64,000 nucleotides of DNA from Parasphingorhabdus litoris DSM 22379 (GTDB taxonomy: Bacteria > Pseudomonadota > Alphaproteobacteria > Sphingomonadales > Sphingomonadaceae): NCBI RefSeq assembly GCF_020906275.1, contig NZ_CP086727.1, positions 1,674,001-1,738,000 of the forward strand, written 5' to 3'. Position numbers and translations under genes: made by a program. Shown piece after piece: positions 9,060 to 17,245 of this stretch. Positions within the stretch are counted from its first letter, which is position 1. Each line of letters opens with the position of its first letter. The notes below the pieces were generated by a model. It did not search any database. It had not been told where the DNA came from and was given only the letters and a program-made list of their open reading frames with translations.

Positions 9060-9735
9060 AGAGCGTATCAATGGCATCGAAATCAGCGTCAACTTCACGG
9101 AACTTTCGGCGGAGGCGCTTAATATGGCTGTCGATTGTCCGATCATCAACATAGACGTCATCTTGATAAGCCGCGTCCATCAACTGATTGCGGCTTTTGA
9201 CTACACCGGGGCGATTGGCGAGGGTCTCCAGAATCATGAATTCGGTCACGGTCAATGTCACGTTTTCGCCATTCCATTTGACGAGGTGCCGTGCTGGATC
9301 CATTTCCAGTCCGCCACGCACCAGAGGCTCTAATCCCTCAGCATTGGCGTCTTCATCCGATAATTTGACCAGTTCAGCCCGGCGCAAAATTGATTTTACA
9401 CGCGCAATGAGCAGGCGCTGTGAGAAGGGTTTCTTGATATAATCATCCGCTCCCATGGCCAGGCCCAGCGCTTCATCAAGCTCTTCATCCTTGGAGGTCA
9501 GAAAAATAACCGGTAGATTGCTCTTTTCTCGTACCCGGCGGAGCAACTCCAAACCGTCCATTTTGGGCATCTTGATATCGAAAATGCCGAGATCCGGCGG
9601 GTTGTCCAAAATCGCCTGAAGCGCCGCCTCACTGTCAGAATAGACCCGCGTTACAAAGCCTTCCGCCTGCATCGCGATCGATACAGAAGTCAAAATATTT
9701 CGGTCATCATCAACAAGAGCAATATTGGCAGCCAT
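9031..9735 (-). CDS. chvI: Response regulator ChvI (OmpR family)
   Basis: 234 aa. The receiver domain has acidic Asp10/Asp11, phospho-acceptor Asp53 in [11 protein letters not shown], Thr80 and Lys102 in KKPF. A C-terminal winged helix of OmpR/PhoB type ends in [17 protein letters not shown] and YGAGYRY. First gene of the minus-strand cluster chvI-chvG-hprK-rapZ-EIIA-HPr-methyltransferase. It is divergent from pckA across a 269-base gap carrying repeated GTCATTT elements, which are candidate binding sites. In Agrobacterium ChvI is reported to affect pckA, which makes the shared promoter region meaningful. Confidence 0.95.
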   Translation of the reverse strand: MAANIALVDDDRNILTSVSIAMQAEGFVTRVYSDSEAALQAILDNPPDLGIFDIKMPKMDGLELLRRVREKSNLPVIFLTSKDEELDEALGLAMGADDYIKKPFSQRLLIARVKSILRRAELVKLSDEDANAEGLEPLVRGGLEMDPARHLVKWNGENVTLTVTEFMILETLANRPGVVKSRNQLMDAAYQDDVYVDDRTIDSHIKRLRRKFREVDADFDAIDTLYGAGYRYNE

Positions 9736-9750
9736 CTAATGCGTTCATCC

Positions 9751-9869
9751 CGTTGTCATTTGCAGAGCTCAACAATTTGTTGCGTTTGACGGACTAATTC
9801 AAGCGTCGCCGTAGCACAAGGACGCATGTGTCAAATGACAGGCTTTCGAAATGACCATCGTTGTCATTT
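9751..9869. promoter_or_regulatory. Divergent chvI/pckA control region with four GTCATTT elements
   Basis: CGTTGTCATTT occurs identically at 9751-9761 and 9859-9869, and the reverse complement core AAATGAC(A) at 9833-9840 and 9849-9855. A near-perfect palindrome CAACA-ATT-TGTTG lies at 9770-9782. Repetition in both orientations in the gap between a response-regulator gene and pckA suggests operators, possibly for ChvI itself; the binding protein is inference. Confidence 0.45.
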
Positions 9870-10004
9870 TTCCCATAACGAAACATGCGGTTTCGCTGGC
9901 TAATCTGGTAATTTGACCGACTCGTTTTCGTAAGTTAAGCGCCTCCTCAAACTTGCCGAATCCGGCAATCATCCATTCCTGTTTCAAGCCATAGGGGAAT
10001 AATC

Positions 10005-11600
10005 GTGCCACAAGTTTCGTCCGTAACTTTAAATGATCAAGGCTTTGCCACATCGGCAGAGCAGCATTGGAACCTGGGCGCCCCTGCATTGGTCGAAGCG
10101 GCCGTGTCACGCGGCGAAGGCCATATCGCAAAAGACGGTCCACTGGTTGTCGAAACTGGCAAGCATACGGGGCGTTCTGCCAACGATAAATTTATCGTTC
10201 GTGATGGCGAAACCGAAGACAGCGTTTGGTGGGGTAAAACCAATGTGGCAATGACGCCCGAGCATTTTGCAGCGCTGAAGGAAGATTTCCTGGCCGCCGT
10301 CGCGGACAAAGAAACACTTTTTGTCCAGGATCTCTTTGGCGGTTCGCAGCCAGAACACCGCGTGAATGTGCGGGTGATCAATGAACTTGCGTGGCATAAC
10401 CTGTTCATCCGGACCATGCTTGTCCGTCCAACCAGTGATGAACTGGCCGGATTTACTCCAGAATATACCATCATAGATTTACCGAGCTTTAGAGCTGATC
10501 CAGAGCGTCATGGAACGCGCAGTGAAACGGTCATTGCCGTAAACCTGACCGAGAAGCTCATATTGATCGGTGGTACCGCTTATGCTGGCGAGATGAAAAA
10601 ATCCGTTTTTGGATTGCTCAACTATCTGTTGCCGCTCGACTCGGTCATGCCGATGCACTGTTCCGCAAATATGGGACCAGAAGGCGATACAGCGATTTTC
10701 TTTGGCTTGTCAGGAACCGGCAAGACGACTTTGTCCGCCGATGCGAGCCGTACGTTGATTGGTGATGATGAGCATGGTTGGTCCGATACGGCAGTATTTA
10801 ATTTTGAAGGCGGCTGTTACGCCAAGATGATCCGTCTGTCAGAAGAAGCCGAGCCGGAAATCTACGCGACCACGCGCCGTTTTGGTACGGTCCTGGAAAA
10901 TGTCGTGATGGATCCCGAAACGCGAGAGCTGGATCTGGATGACAACAGCAAGGCGGAAAATACCCGCGGCGCTTATCCCATCGATTACATCCCCAACACG
11001 TCAGAAAAAAATATGGGGCCGGTGCCCAAAAACATCATCATGCTGACGGCTGATGCTTTTGGTGTGTTGCCTCCGATTTCACGTTTGACGCCCGAGCAGG
11101 CAATGTATCATTTCCTTTCTGGCTATACCGCTAAGGTGGCTGGCACCGAAATTGGCGTGACTGAGCCGGAAGCTACTTTTTCAACCTGTTTCGGCGCACC
11201 ATTCATGCCGCGTCATCCATCTGTTTACGGCAATCTGCTGAAAGAGCGTATCGCCAAAGGCGGTGTGCGGTGCTGGCTCGTGAACACCGGTTGGACTGGC
11301 GGCAAATATGGCGAAGGAAACCGTATGCCGATCAAGGCAACCCGGGCTTTGCTAAATGCAGCACTGGATGGCAGCCTGAACGACGGTGAATTTCGTATCG
11401 ACGACAATTTCGGTTTTGAAGTGCCGGTATCTGTGCCTCGCGTAGACAGCGCGATCCTTGATCCGCGTTCAACCTGGTCAGATGCAGCGGCTTATGACGA
11501 AACCGCCCAGAAGCTGGTCAAATTGTTCATCGATAATTTCGAGCAATTTGCAGAGCATGTTGATCAGAATGTTCGCGAAGCGGCACCAACTGCGGCTTAA
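10005..11600 (+). CDS. pckA: Phosphoenolpyruvate carboxykinase (ATP)
   Basis: Gluconeogenic enzyme converting oxaloacetate and ATP to phosphoenolpyruvate, CO2 and ADP. At 531 aa it is the usual ATP-type length. The kinase P-loop GLSGTGKT lies at residues 234-241, followed by [11 protein letters not shown], and [10 protein letters not shown] is the family signature. RSGTE-like and [10 protein letters not shown] motifs appear in the expected order toward the C-terminus. The start is GTG at 10005. Divergent from chvI; its position next to the two-component/PTS cluster fits control of carbon flux by envelope or metabolic signals. Relevant to the uronate island too, since growth on uronates yields C3 compounds. 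Confidence 0.97.
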   Translation: MPQVSSVTLNDQGFATSAEQHWNLGAPALVEAAVSRGEGHIAKDGPLVVETGKHTGRSANDKFIVRDGETEDSVWWGKTNVAMTPEHFAALKEDFLAAVADKETLFVQDLFGGSQPEHRVNVRVINELAWHNLFIRTMLVRPTSDELAGFTPEYTIIDLPSFRADPERHGTRSETVIAVNLTEKLILIGGTAYAGEMKKSVFGLLNYLLPLDSVMPMHCSANMGPEGDTAIFFGLSGTGKTTLSADASRTLIGDDEHGWSDTAVFNFEGGCYAKMIRLSEEAEPEIYATTRRFGTVLENVVMDPETRELDLDDNSKAENTRGAYPIDYIPNTSEKNMGPVPKNIIMLTADAFGVLPPISRLTPEQAMYHFLSGYTAKVAGTEIGVTEPEATFSTCFGAPFMPRHPSVYGNLLKERIAKGGVRCWLVNTGWTGGKYGEGNRMPIKATRALLNAALDGSLNDGEFRIDDNFGFEVPVSVPRVDSAILDPRSTWSDAAAYDETAQKLVKLFIDNFEQFAEHVDQNVREAAPTAA

Positions 11601-11614
11601 ACAAACGACACATT

Positions 11615-12370
11615 CTATTCCAGTTGTCGCGGCTTGCCCGCGACAACCATGACATCGACAATAGTCTGATCTGCATTGGGGGTGAAGGATAGGGTCTCGC
11701 CCGAGGCAAACCCTTCCGCTTCTGTTGGCGTGTCTATCTTGCCATTGGTTGCAATATCATGCGCAATCCGGACCAATCGCTTAATGACCTGGTTTTGCGG
11801 ATAATCTGCAGGCGCGTTAAGTCTGACTTCCTGACCACTGAAGTAGGAAAGCCCGAAAGTCTGAAATCTGCCTTTTGAATCTTCGGAAATGGCGATCTGA
11901 ACCAGCACCGGAAATGGGCCGCCTTCTGAATATTGACTGGTCGCTTCAACAAAATAGTCAAAACCAACATGGAGCCTGGCGGGTTGCCAGACTATACTGG
12001 TCGCATCGAGTGTCTGGCCGATCAGTCGCGCCAATTTCAGAAAATTGCGATTGACGGTCGTGTCATGTTTCGCACCGGCCATGTGATCGCTGAGGCTTAT
12101 CCCAATAGCAGGTGCCGGGCATTCAGGGGCATGGCAGAAAATATGATCGAGCTTTTGGGCGGAAAAATGCCGAAACGCATCTTGCGCCAAATGCTGCGTC
12201 AGCGTGAAGCTCATGCCACCCATTACCGCTTCAATGATGTTCAGATCAGAATATTTCTCAACATTGAGGGTAATTTGTGTCGCCAGTTCTTTGGGCAATG
12301 CCAGCTGGGACAGCCGGAATTCCGCCGTTTCCGGAATCATAATGAGCAAAGGTGGTTCGTTTTGCACCAT
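11615..12370 (-). CDS. Uncharacterised cytoplasmic protein, possibly DUF4261-like
   Basis: 251 aa from ATG at 12370 (MVQNEPPL); the frame is open further upstream but the extra residues look non-coding. No signal peptide or membrane segment is seen. The C-terminal third (YFSGQEVRLNAP..., then RLVRIAHDIATNG, then EGFASGETLSF) recalls DUF4261-type proteins, in which a sequence-to-address motif is followed by a short helical region. The middle has a Cys-His pair (IFCHAPECPAP). I do not recognise a catalytic motif. Convergent with pckA, with its last codons forming the hairpin at 11623-11647. No function assigned. Confidence 0.7.
   Translation of the reverse strand: MVQNEPPLLIMIPETAEFRLSQLALPKELATQITLNVEKYSDLNIIEAVMGGMSFTLTQHLAQDAFRHFSAQKLDHIFCHAPECPAPAIGISLSDHMAGAKHDTTVNRNFLKLARLIGQTLDATSIVWQPARLHVGFDYFVEATSQYSEGGPFPVLVQIAISEDSKGRFQTFGLSYFSGQEVRLNAPADYPQNQVIKRLVRIAHDIATNGKIDTPTEAEGFASGETLSFTPNADQTIVDVMVVAGKPRQLE
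11623..11647. repeat. Perfect 10-bp hairpin between convergent genes
   Basis: GTTGTCGCGG and CCGCGACAAC flank a 5-base loop (CTTGC), 22 bases after the pckA stop and inside the last codons of the convergent gene. There is no T-run on either side, so it is not a classic terminator. It may still act as a pause or 3'-end-stabilising structure for the pckA transcript. Confidence 0.5.
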
Positions 12371-12543
12371 TAGTGTCTGTCTTCTTACCCCCGTAACGCC
12401 ATATGTTCTTTTTATGTTCCATATAGCATATATCCACATCTCTATAGAGTGGCATGGCCATATAGGTCCACAATGAACCGAAAGTGATCATTGCTTGATA
12501 TCGGTAATTTATCTCGGCATTATTGGCCGAAAGGAGCGGAATA

Positions 12544-12756
12544 TTGGCTAATTGGGTGCTGTCTATATTAATGTTGGCTGGCTTTGGATTGATGGCTGGC
12601 GGCATTTATTTGATCCGAAAAGGAATCAATAAAAAGCAGGGCGTACTCATGTTGATCGCCTCAGCCGTCATGTTTGCCAATGTGGGAATCTGGACAATAC
12701 CAACCGCTGACTCCTCTCCGGAATCAGGCAATGATTTTCCAAATAAGCCGAATTAG
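12544..12756 (+). CDS. Small two-TM membrane protein
   Basis: 70 aa from a TTG at 12544, chosen because AAGGAG lies 8 bases upstream. A first hydrophobic segment (VLSILMLAGFGLMAGGIYLI), a short basic loop (RKGINKKQG) and a second segment (VLMLIASAVMFANVGIW) are followed by a polar Ser/Asn-rich tail. Both termini are predicted on the same side of the inner membrane; by the positive-inside rule the basic loop is cytoplasmic. No family recognised. It ends two bases before the convergent hydrolase gene. Confidence 0.65.
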   Translation: MANWVLSILMLAGFGLMAGGIYLIRKGINKKQGVLMLIASAVMFANVGIWTIPTADSSPESGNDFPNKPN

Positions 12757-12758
12757 AC

Positions 12759-13415
12759 CTATTTGATCGGCGAATCTGGCGCCAGGCGCATGTCGAGATA
12801 ATTGTCGACCGATCCCATCAGCAATTCCATTTCATTTTCATAAAAATGGTTTGCCCGGGGAATTTCATCATGATGGATGGTGATATGTTTTTGTGTCCGC
12901 AATTTGTCGACCAGCTTTTGCACAGCGCTTGGTGTAACCACTTCATCATTCACACCCTGGATGATGATCCCGGATGAGGGGCAGGGGGCAAGGAAGTTGA
13001 AATCATACATATTGGCCGGAGGAGATACGGAGATAAAACCGCGTACTTCGGGCCGGCGCATCAAAAGCTGCATGCCGATCCAGGCACCAAAGCTATAGCC
13101 GGCAATCCAGGTTGTCTGTGCTTCGGGGTGGATGCTTTGTACCCAGTCCAGCGCCGAAGCTGCATCGGAAAGTTCGCCAATGCCATTGTCAAACGTGCCT
13201 TGTGATCGACCAACCCCGCGGAAATTAAACCGCAATGTTGCAAAACCGCGATTCACAAATGTTTTGTACATTGCCTGCGTGATGCGGTCGTTCATCGTGC
13301 CACCTGCTTGTGGGTGGGGGTGAAGGATCATTGCAACCGGTGCGCGATCGCGCGGTCCTGGGCTAAAACGGCCTTCGAGGCGACCTTCTGGTCCGGTAAA
13401 AATTACGTCAGGCAT
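12759..13415 (-). CDS. Alpha/beta hydrolase (COG2945 type)
   Basis: 218 aa. The oxyanion region HPHPQAGG at 32-39 is typical of this subgroup, followed by FRGVGRS. The nucleophile is Ser108 in AGYSFGAW, the likely acid is Asp157 in GVNDEVV and the likely His is His190 in RANHFY. Cytoplasmic, with no signal peptide. Substrate unknown; related proteins are annotated only as dienelactone-hydrolase-like. It is divergent from the cysteine desulfurase operon, a neighbour relation that recurs in sphingomonads as far as I recall, which hints at a link with sulfur or Fe-S metabolism. Confidence 0.85.
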   Translation of the reverse strand: MPDVIFTGPEGRLEGRFSPGPRDRAPVAMILHPHPQAGGTMNDRITQAMYKTFVNRGFATLRFNFRGVGRSQGTFDNGIGELSDAASALDWVQSIHPEAQTTWIAGYSFGAWIGMQLLMRRPEVRGFISVSPPANMYDFNFLAPCPSSGIIIQGVNDEVVTPSAVQKLVDKLRTQKHITIHHDEIPRANHFYENEMELLMGSVDNYLDMRLAPDSPIK

Positions 13416-13469
13416 GGCTTTTTCAATTCTATGATCAAGATTACAATTTCTATGGCATCAAAAGGCAGA

Positions 13470-13485
13470 TTAGCTTTTGCGCTAA
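13470..13485. promoter_or_regulatory. Inverted repeat in the hydrolase/desulfurase promoter gap
   Basis: TTAGC and GCTAA flank six bases in the 145-base divergent gap upstream of the first cysteine desulfurase. It could be an operator for either direction; no known consensus is matched. Confidence 0.3.
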
Positions 13486-13560
13486 ATGAAGCGTCTATAT
13501 AGAGAGAGTGAAATATTCCGCAACTCAATCCCGCAATTGTCAGAGGGTTTTACGAACTAA

Positions 13561-14634
13561 ATGTCCGAACAGAAGCGCATCTATCTGGACTATGCCGCGA
13601 CAACGCCAATGCTTGACGTTGCCCGGGAAGCCTGTCTGGAGGGATTCGCGCACTGGGCCAACCCATCATCACCCCATGCGGATGGGCGAGCCGCAGGTTC
13701 AATGCTCGAAAATGCTCGGAAGCGCTTCAAAGCGGCATTGGACTGGGATGGTGAGGTTATTTTTACCAGCGGTGCTAGCGAAGCGATTGCGATCGCGCTG
13801 AAGCAAACCAAAGCCGAGCAGCAATATGTGTCGCCGGTTGAACATGATGTGGTGCTTCGCTTCTCCGAAGGAGCGACGTCCATCCCGGTTGATCTGAATG
13901 GTCTTGTGGTGCCCATGCGGCTGAACCACATGCTGAAGAGCGCAGAAGAACAAGCCTTGGTGGTCGTGCAATCGGTCAACAATGAAACCGGCGTGATGCA
14001 GGATATGCAAGCATTAGCCAAAGTCGCGCGGGATCGAGGAGCGATTTTTGTGGCGGATTGTTCGCAGTCAGCCGGGAAAATGCCCTTGCCGGACGCGGAC
14101 ATGATCATCATAGCCGGTCATAAATTTGGTGGACCGCCTGGTGTTGGCGCTTTGTTGATCAAAGATTTGAACCTGCTCCACGCGCATGGAGGTCAGGAAC
14201 AGGGCTATCGTTCCGGTACGCAAAATCTACCCTATATCATGGCCATGGTCGCGGCATTAGAGGCGCCAGCCAATTGGGCTGGTCGGGCCACAGAATTACG
14301 TGAGCATCTCGATAATGCGATCAAGACGGAAGGCGGCGCGATCATTGCCGAAAACGCAGCGCGCATCGCGACCATTGGCAGCTATCATATGCCCGGCGTT
14401 GCTGCGAACACGCAGTTGATCAAATTCGATATGGCGGGTTTTTCAGTTTCAGCCGGCAGCGCCTGTTCATCGGGAACCTTGAAGCCAAGCCATGTTCTCG
14501 AAGCGATGGGAATTGACGAAGCAATGGCGCGAGAAGTTATTCGCGTCAGCATCGGCCGCGATACGACCCGCGCTGAGATTTACGATTTTATTGAACAGTG
14601 GAAGTCGATTTTCCACGCTTCGCGCAAAGCCTGA
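13561..14634 (+). CDS. Cysteine desulfurase, first of two tandem copies
   Basis: PLP-dependent class V aminotransferase-fold enzyme, 357 aa. The N-terminus IYLDYAATTP is diagnostic. The cofactor-stacking His is in PVEHDVV, the PLP lysine is Lys188 in AGHKFGG, and the active cysteine is Cys302 in SAGSACSSG, so this copy keeps all key residues. The CSSG loop is of the flexible group I (NifS/IscS) kind. It is a little shorter than typical IscS (about 400 aa). The next gene starts 4 bases after its stop and encodes a second desulfurase, then a ferredoxin follows, so a sulfur-transfer or Fe-S role is expected. Confidence 0.93.
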   Translation: MSEQKRIYLDYAATTPMLDVAREACLEGFAHWANPSSPHADGRAAGSMLENARKRFKAALDWDGEVIFTSGASEAIAIALKQTKAEQQYVSPVEHDVVLRFSEGATSIPVDLNGLVVPMRLNHMLKSAEEQALVVVQSVNNETGVMQDMQALAKVARDRGAIFVADCSQSAGKMPLPDADMIIIAGHKFGGPPGVGALLIKDLNLLHAHGGQEQGYRSGTQNLPYIMAMVAALEAPANWAGRATELREHLDNAIKTEGGAIIAENAARIATIGSYHMPGVAANTQLIKFDMAGFSVSAGSACSSGTLKPSHVLEAMGIDEAMAREVIRVSIGRDTTRAEIYDFIEQWKSIFHASRKA

Positions 14635-14638
14635 CCCG

Positions 14639-15754
14639 ATGAATAAAGCCATTATTTATCTGGACAATCAAGCAACGACGCCGCTGGCGCCTGAAGTATT
14701 TGAGGCCATGGTTCCCTGGTTACGCGACAATTTCGGCAATCCACACAGCGCTCACGCGTTGGGACGCAAGGCAGCAGCTGTCATTGAAGTAGCCAGGGAA
14801 AATATATTGGCAATGCTGCCAGCAAGCGGTGATCTGCTATTTACGGGTAGTGCGACAGAAGCGATCAATCTAGGCTTTGGCACCGTACGTGCATTGCAAG
14901 AGGCCGGACGGAACAAGATCATTGTGCTGGACAGCGAACATGCCGCCGTGCGCGATACGGCTTTGTCTTATGAAGCGCATGGCTTCACGGTTGAAAGACA
15001 TCCCCTCGGTGCGGACGGTATTGTGTCGCTAGAGCAATTGGGTGCGTCCATTGACGAGAATACAGCGCTAGTCGCGGCAATGCTGGTCAACAATGAAATT
15101 GGTGTCATTCAACCAGTCGAAGCAATCGCAGCGCTGGCGCATGAATACGGTGCCCTGATGCTGTGCGATGTCGTCCAGGGCTACGGCCGTGTTGATATAC
15201 CGGACAATATCGACATGGCTGCGATTTCTGCACACAAGATATATGGCGCTAAAGGCATAGGCGCTTTGTGGGTCCGCAAGGGGATTGATCTGCCGCCCAT
15301 GATTCATGGCGGCGGGCAAGAACGGGGTATTCGTTCCGGAACTTTGTCACCGGCCCTTTGTGCTGGCTTTGGTCAGGCGGCTGCGCTTTGTTTGGAACGC
15401 AAAGAGATCGATGCAGCTCATATTCAGGAACTAGCCGATAAGGCGCATAGCTGTTTTTCAGACTGGACCATCAACGGGTCAATGGATCAACGCTATATGG
15501 GCAATCTCAATATCAGAAGAGACGGTATCGATGTGGCGCGCCTGATGTCCGATGTACGCGGCGTCGCTTTCTCCGCCGGATCGGCCTGTGCCAGCGGGTC
15601 TGGCAGACCTAGCCATGTTTTGTCAGCATTGGATCTTGAACCGGCACAGATCAAATCGTCAATCCGACTGGGCTTTGGTCGATATAACAGTCTTGATGAT
15701 GTTGAAGTGGCAGCAAAACTTATCAATGAAGCGGTCGAGGCACAGCTTGCATGA
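14639..15754 (+). CDS. Cysteine desulfurase, second tandem copy
   Basis: 371 aa from ATG at 14639; the longer open frame overlaps the preceding gene and is rejected. N-terminal IYLDNQATTP, stacking His in DSEHAAV, PLP Lys200 in SAHKIYG and catalytic Cys317 in SAGSACASG are all present. It resembles IscS/NifS more closely than the first copy and carries the same C-terminal RPSHVL element. Transcribed with the first copy and coupled to the ferredoxin gene by an ATGA overlap. The two proteins could form a heterodimer, since the family is dimeric; that is inference. Confidence 0.95.
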   Translation: MNKAIIYLDNQATTPLAPEVFEAMVPWLRDNFGNPHSAHALGRKAAAVIEVARENILAMLPASGDLLFTGSATEAINLGFGTVRALQEAGRNKIIVLDSEHAAVRDTALSYEAHGFTVERHPLGADGIVSLEQLGASIDENTALVAAMLVNNEIGVIQPVEAIAALAHEYGALMLCDVVQGYGRVDIPDNIDMAAISAHKIYGAKGIGALWVRKGIDLPPMIHGGGQERGIRSGTLSPALCAGFGQAAALCLERKEIDAAHIQELADKAHSCFSDWTINGSMDQRYMGNLNIRRDGIDVARLMSDVRGVAFSAGSACASGSGRPSHVLSALDLEPAQIKSSIRLGFGRYNSLDDVEVAAKLINEAVEAQLA

Positions 15755-16092
15755 GCGATATCAAAGTAAATTTCATCAGCGCCGACGGCGAACAGACCGC
15801 AACGGCGACAGCATCCGAAGGGGATGACCTGCTCACCATCGCACAGATTAATGACCAGCCGCTTGAAGGCACATGCGAAGGGCAAATGGCCTGTTCGACC
15901 TGCCATGTGATCGTTGCTGCGGAAGATTTCGACAAACTGCCAGAAGCGACCGAGATGGAGGAGGATATGCTCGATCTTGCCGCCGGCGCGCGCAGGACCA
16001 GCCGCTTGGCTTGTCAGATTACACTGACGCCGGACCTGGATGGCCTGACGGTTCATATCCCGGCCGAAAGCCGTAACATGCAAGGAGTCTGA
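15751..16092 (+). CDS. [2Fe-2S] ferredoxin, adrenodoxin type
   Basis: 113 aa. Four cluster ligands are in the vertebrate/Isc-type pattern: Cys42, Cys48 and Cys51 (C-x5-C-x2-C in TCEGQMACSTC) and Cys88 in SRLACQI. The acidic stretch LPEATEMEEDML between them is the usual partner-docking helix. In Isc systems such a ferredoxin supplies electrons for cluster assembly on the scaffold; the desulfurases directly upstream support that job. No scaffold (IscU/SufB) is seen in the window. Its start overlaps the upstream stop by 4 bases. Confidence 0.95.
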   Translation: MSDIKVNFISADGEQTATATASEGDDLLTIAQINDQPLEGTCEGQMACSTCHVIVAAEDFDKLPEATEMEEDMLDLAAGARRTSRLACQITLTPDLDGLTVHIPAESRNMQGV

Positions 16093-16094
16093 CC

Positions 16095-17021
16095 ATGATA
16101 AATCGGCGGAACTTCGTTACAGGCTCTTCGCTGTTAACGGTCACTGCGGCTTCGCCCAATGCTTTGTCCGCACAAGAGCCTGCGGTATTAAAATATCAAG
16201 ACGCGGCTGCAAAACGGGAGCTGACAAAGCTAGAGAAGCGCATAGGTGGCCGTCTTGGCGTGGCGTTGACAAACGCGCAGGGCGGCATTGCTCTGGCTCA
16301 CCGTGGTGATGAACGCTTTGCGATGTGTTCTACGTTCAAGGCACCGCTTGCATTTGCCCTGTTTGACGCTGCTGACAAGGGGCAGGTTGACATGAAGAAA
16401 AGCTTCGCGGTGACGGAGGGGGATCTGGTTCCTTATGCGCCGTTTGTCGAACAACAGTTAGCGGCAAAGAAAATGGTGACGCTGGAACAATTAGCCAAAG
16501 CGACGGTCAAATCGAGTGATAACGCTGCGGCAAATCTGATCTTAAAAGCCATTGGCGGCCCGGAAGCCTTTACGGATTTTGTCCGTCGCCGTGGGGATAC
16601 GATCACCCGTCTGGATCGCATTGAACCGTTTCTGAATGAAAACAAGGTTGGCGATCCACGCGATACGACCAGTCCGATAGCCTTTGCGCAGCTAATGCAT
16701 GGTTTGATGAGTGGAAAGTCACGAGCGCCAAACTGGGCCATAGTGTATGACGCAATGGCATCGAGCAAAACCGGCCTTGGTCGTATCCGCCTGGGTCTTC
16801 CCTATGGCTGGCCGGTAGGCAATAAGACGGGAACAGCGGGAGATGGTCTGGCCTACAATGATGTCGCGATATTTTGGCCATCATTTGCGGGTTATGAAGG
16901 CGATCAGCCGCGATCTTTGGCGGTTTATACGGACCGCCCGACTGCGTCGGCTGCTGTTGTGGAACGTACGATTGCCGACGTTGCGAAAATTGCGGCCTGG
17001 GTAGCACCGCGCCGGAATTGA
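16095..17021 (+). CDS. Class A beta-lactamase, Tat-exported
   Basis: Serine beta-lactamase of 308 aa that hydrolyses beta-lactam amides in the periplasm. It starts with a twin-arginine signal (NRRNFVTG, then a hydrophobic stretch and ALSAQ). Active-site motifs are complete: STFK with Ser79 and Lys82 (Ser70/Lys73 in class A numbering), SDN at 141-143, omega-loop Glu177 in RIEPFLNE, and KTG at 244-246. A Cys precedes the serine (MCSTFK), as in CTX-M and KPC types. The position equivalent to Cys238 is Ala, so the carbapenemase disulfide is missing. The gene begins two bases after the ferredoxin stop and is probably co-transcribed, an unexpected partner for Fe-S genes. Spectrum cannot be predicted. 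Confidence 0.95.
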   Translation: MINRRNFVTGSSLLTVTAASPNALSAQEPAVLKYQDAAAKRELTKLEKRIGGRLGVALTNAQGGIALAHRGDERFAMCSTFKAPLAFALFDAADKGQVDMKKSFAVTEGDLVPYAPFVEQQLAAKKMVTLEQLAKATVKSSDNAAANLILKAIGGPEAFTDFVRRRGDTITRLDRIEPFLNENKVGDPRDTTSPIAFAQLMHGLMSGKSRAPNWAIVYDAMASSKTGLGRIRLGLPYGWPVGNKTGTAGDGLAYNDVAIFWPSFAGYEGDQPRSLAVYTDRPTASAAVVERTIADVAKIAAWVAPRRN

Positions 17022-17076
17022 CCATAAACGCAAAACTGACTTGAAACCGCTGGCAAAGCTCGCCATATGCGCAGCG

Positions 17077-17163
17077 GGAGTCGGGTGGACGTAGTGTTCG
17101 CCAACCCGGTCAGATCCGGAAGGAAGCAGCCGTAACGATTTTTCTACGGGTCGCCCGGCTCCT
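17077..17163 (+). ncRNA. ffs: Signal recognition particle RNA (4.5S, small type)
   Basis: The conserved SRP domain is visible: GCCAACCCGGTCAGATCC, GGAAGGAAGCAGCCG and CGGGTCGCCCGG in that order, forming the tetraloop and internal loops that bind Ffh. The ends GGGAGTCGGGTG and CGCCCGGCTCCT pair to close the rod. It lies upstream of dnaX, where ffs is found in many proteobacteria. Exact ends are uncertain by a few bases. Confidence 0.93.
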
Positions 17164-17245
17164 ACTCACAAAATATGCACAGGCTTTTATCGATCACCAT
17201 GGTTTAGCCTTCGACAAGCTGGCGGCGAGCGCCTAAACTCATCTC

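Noticed and set aside
9799..10143. Minus-strand open frame spanning the chvI/pckA gap
   Set aside because: It overlaps the start of pckA and would cover the repeated control elements; no ribosome site.
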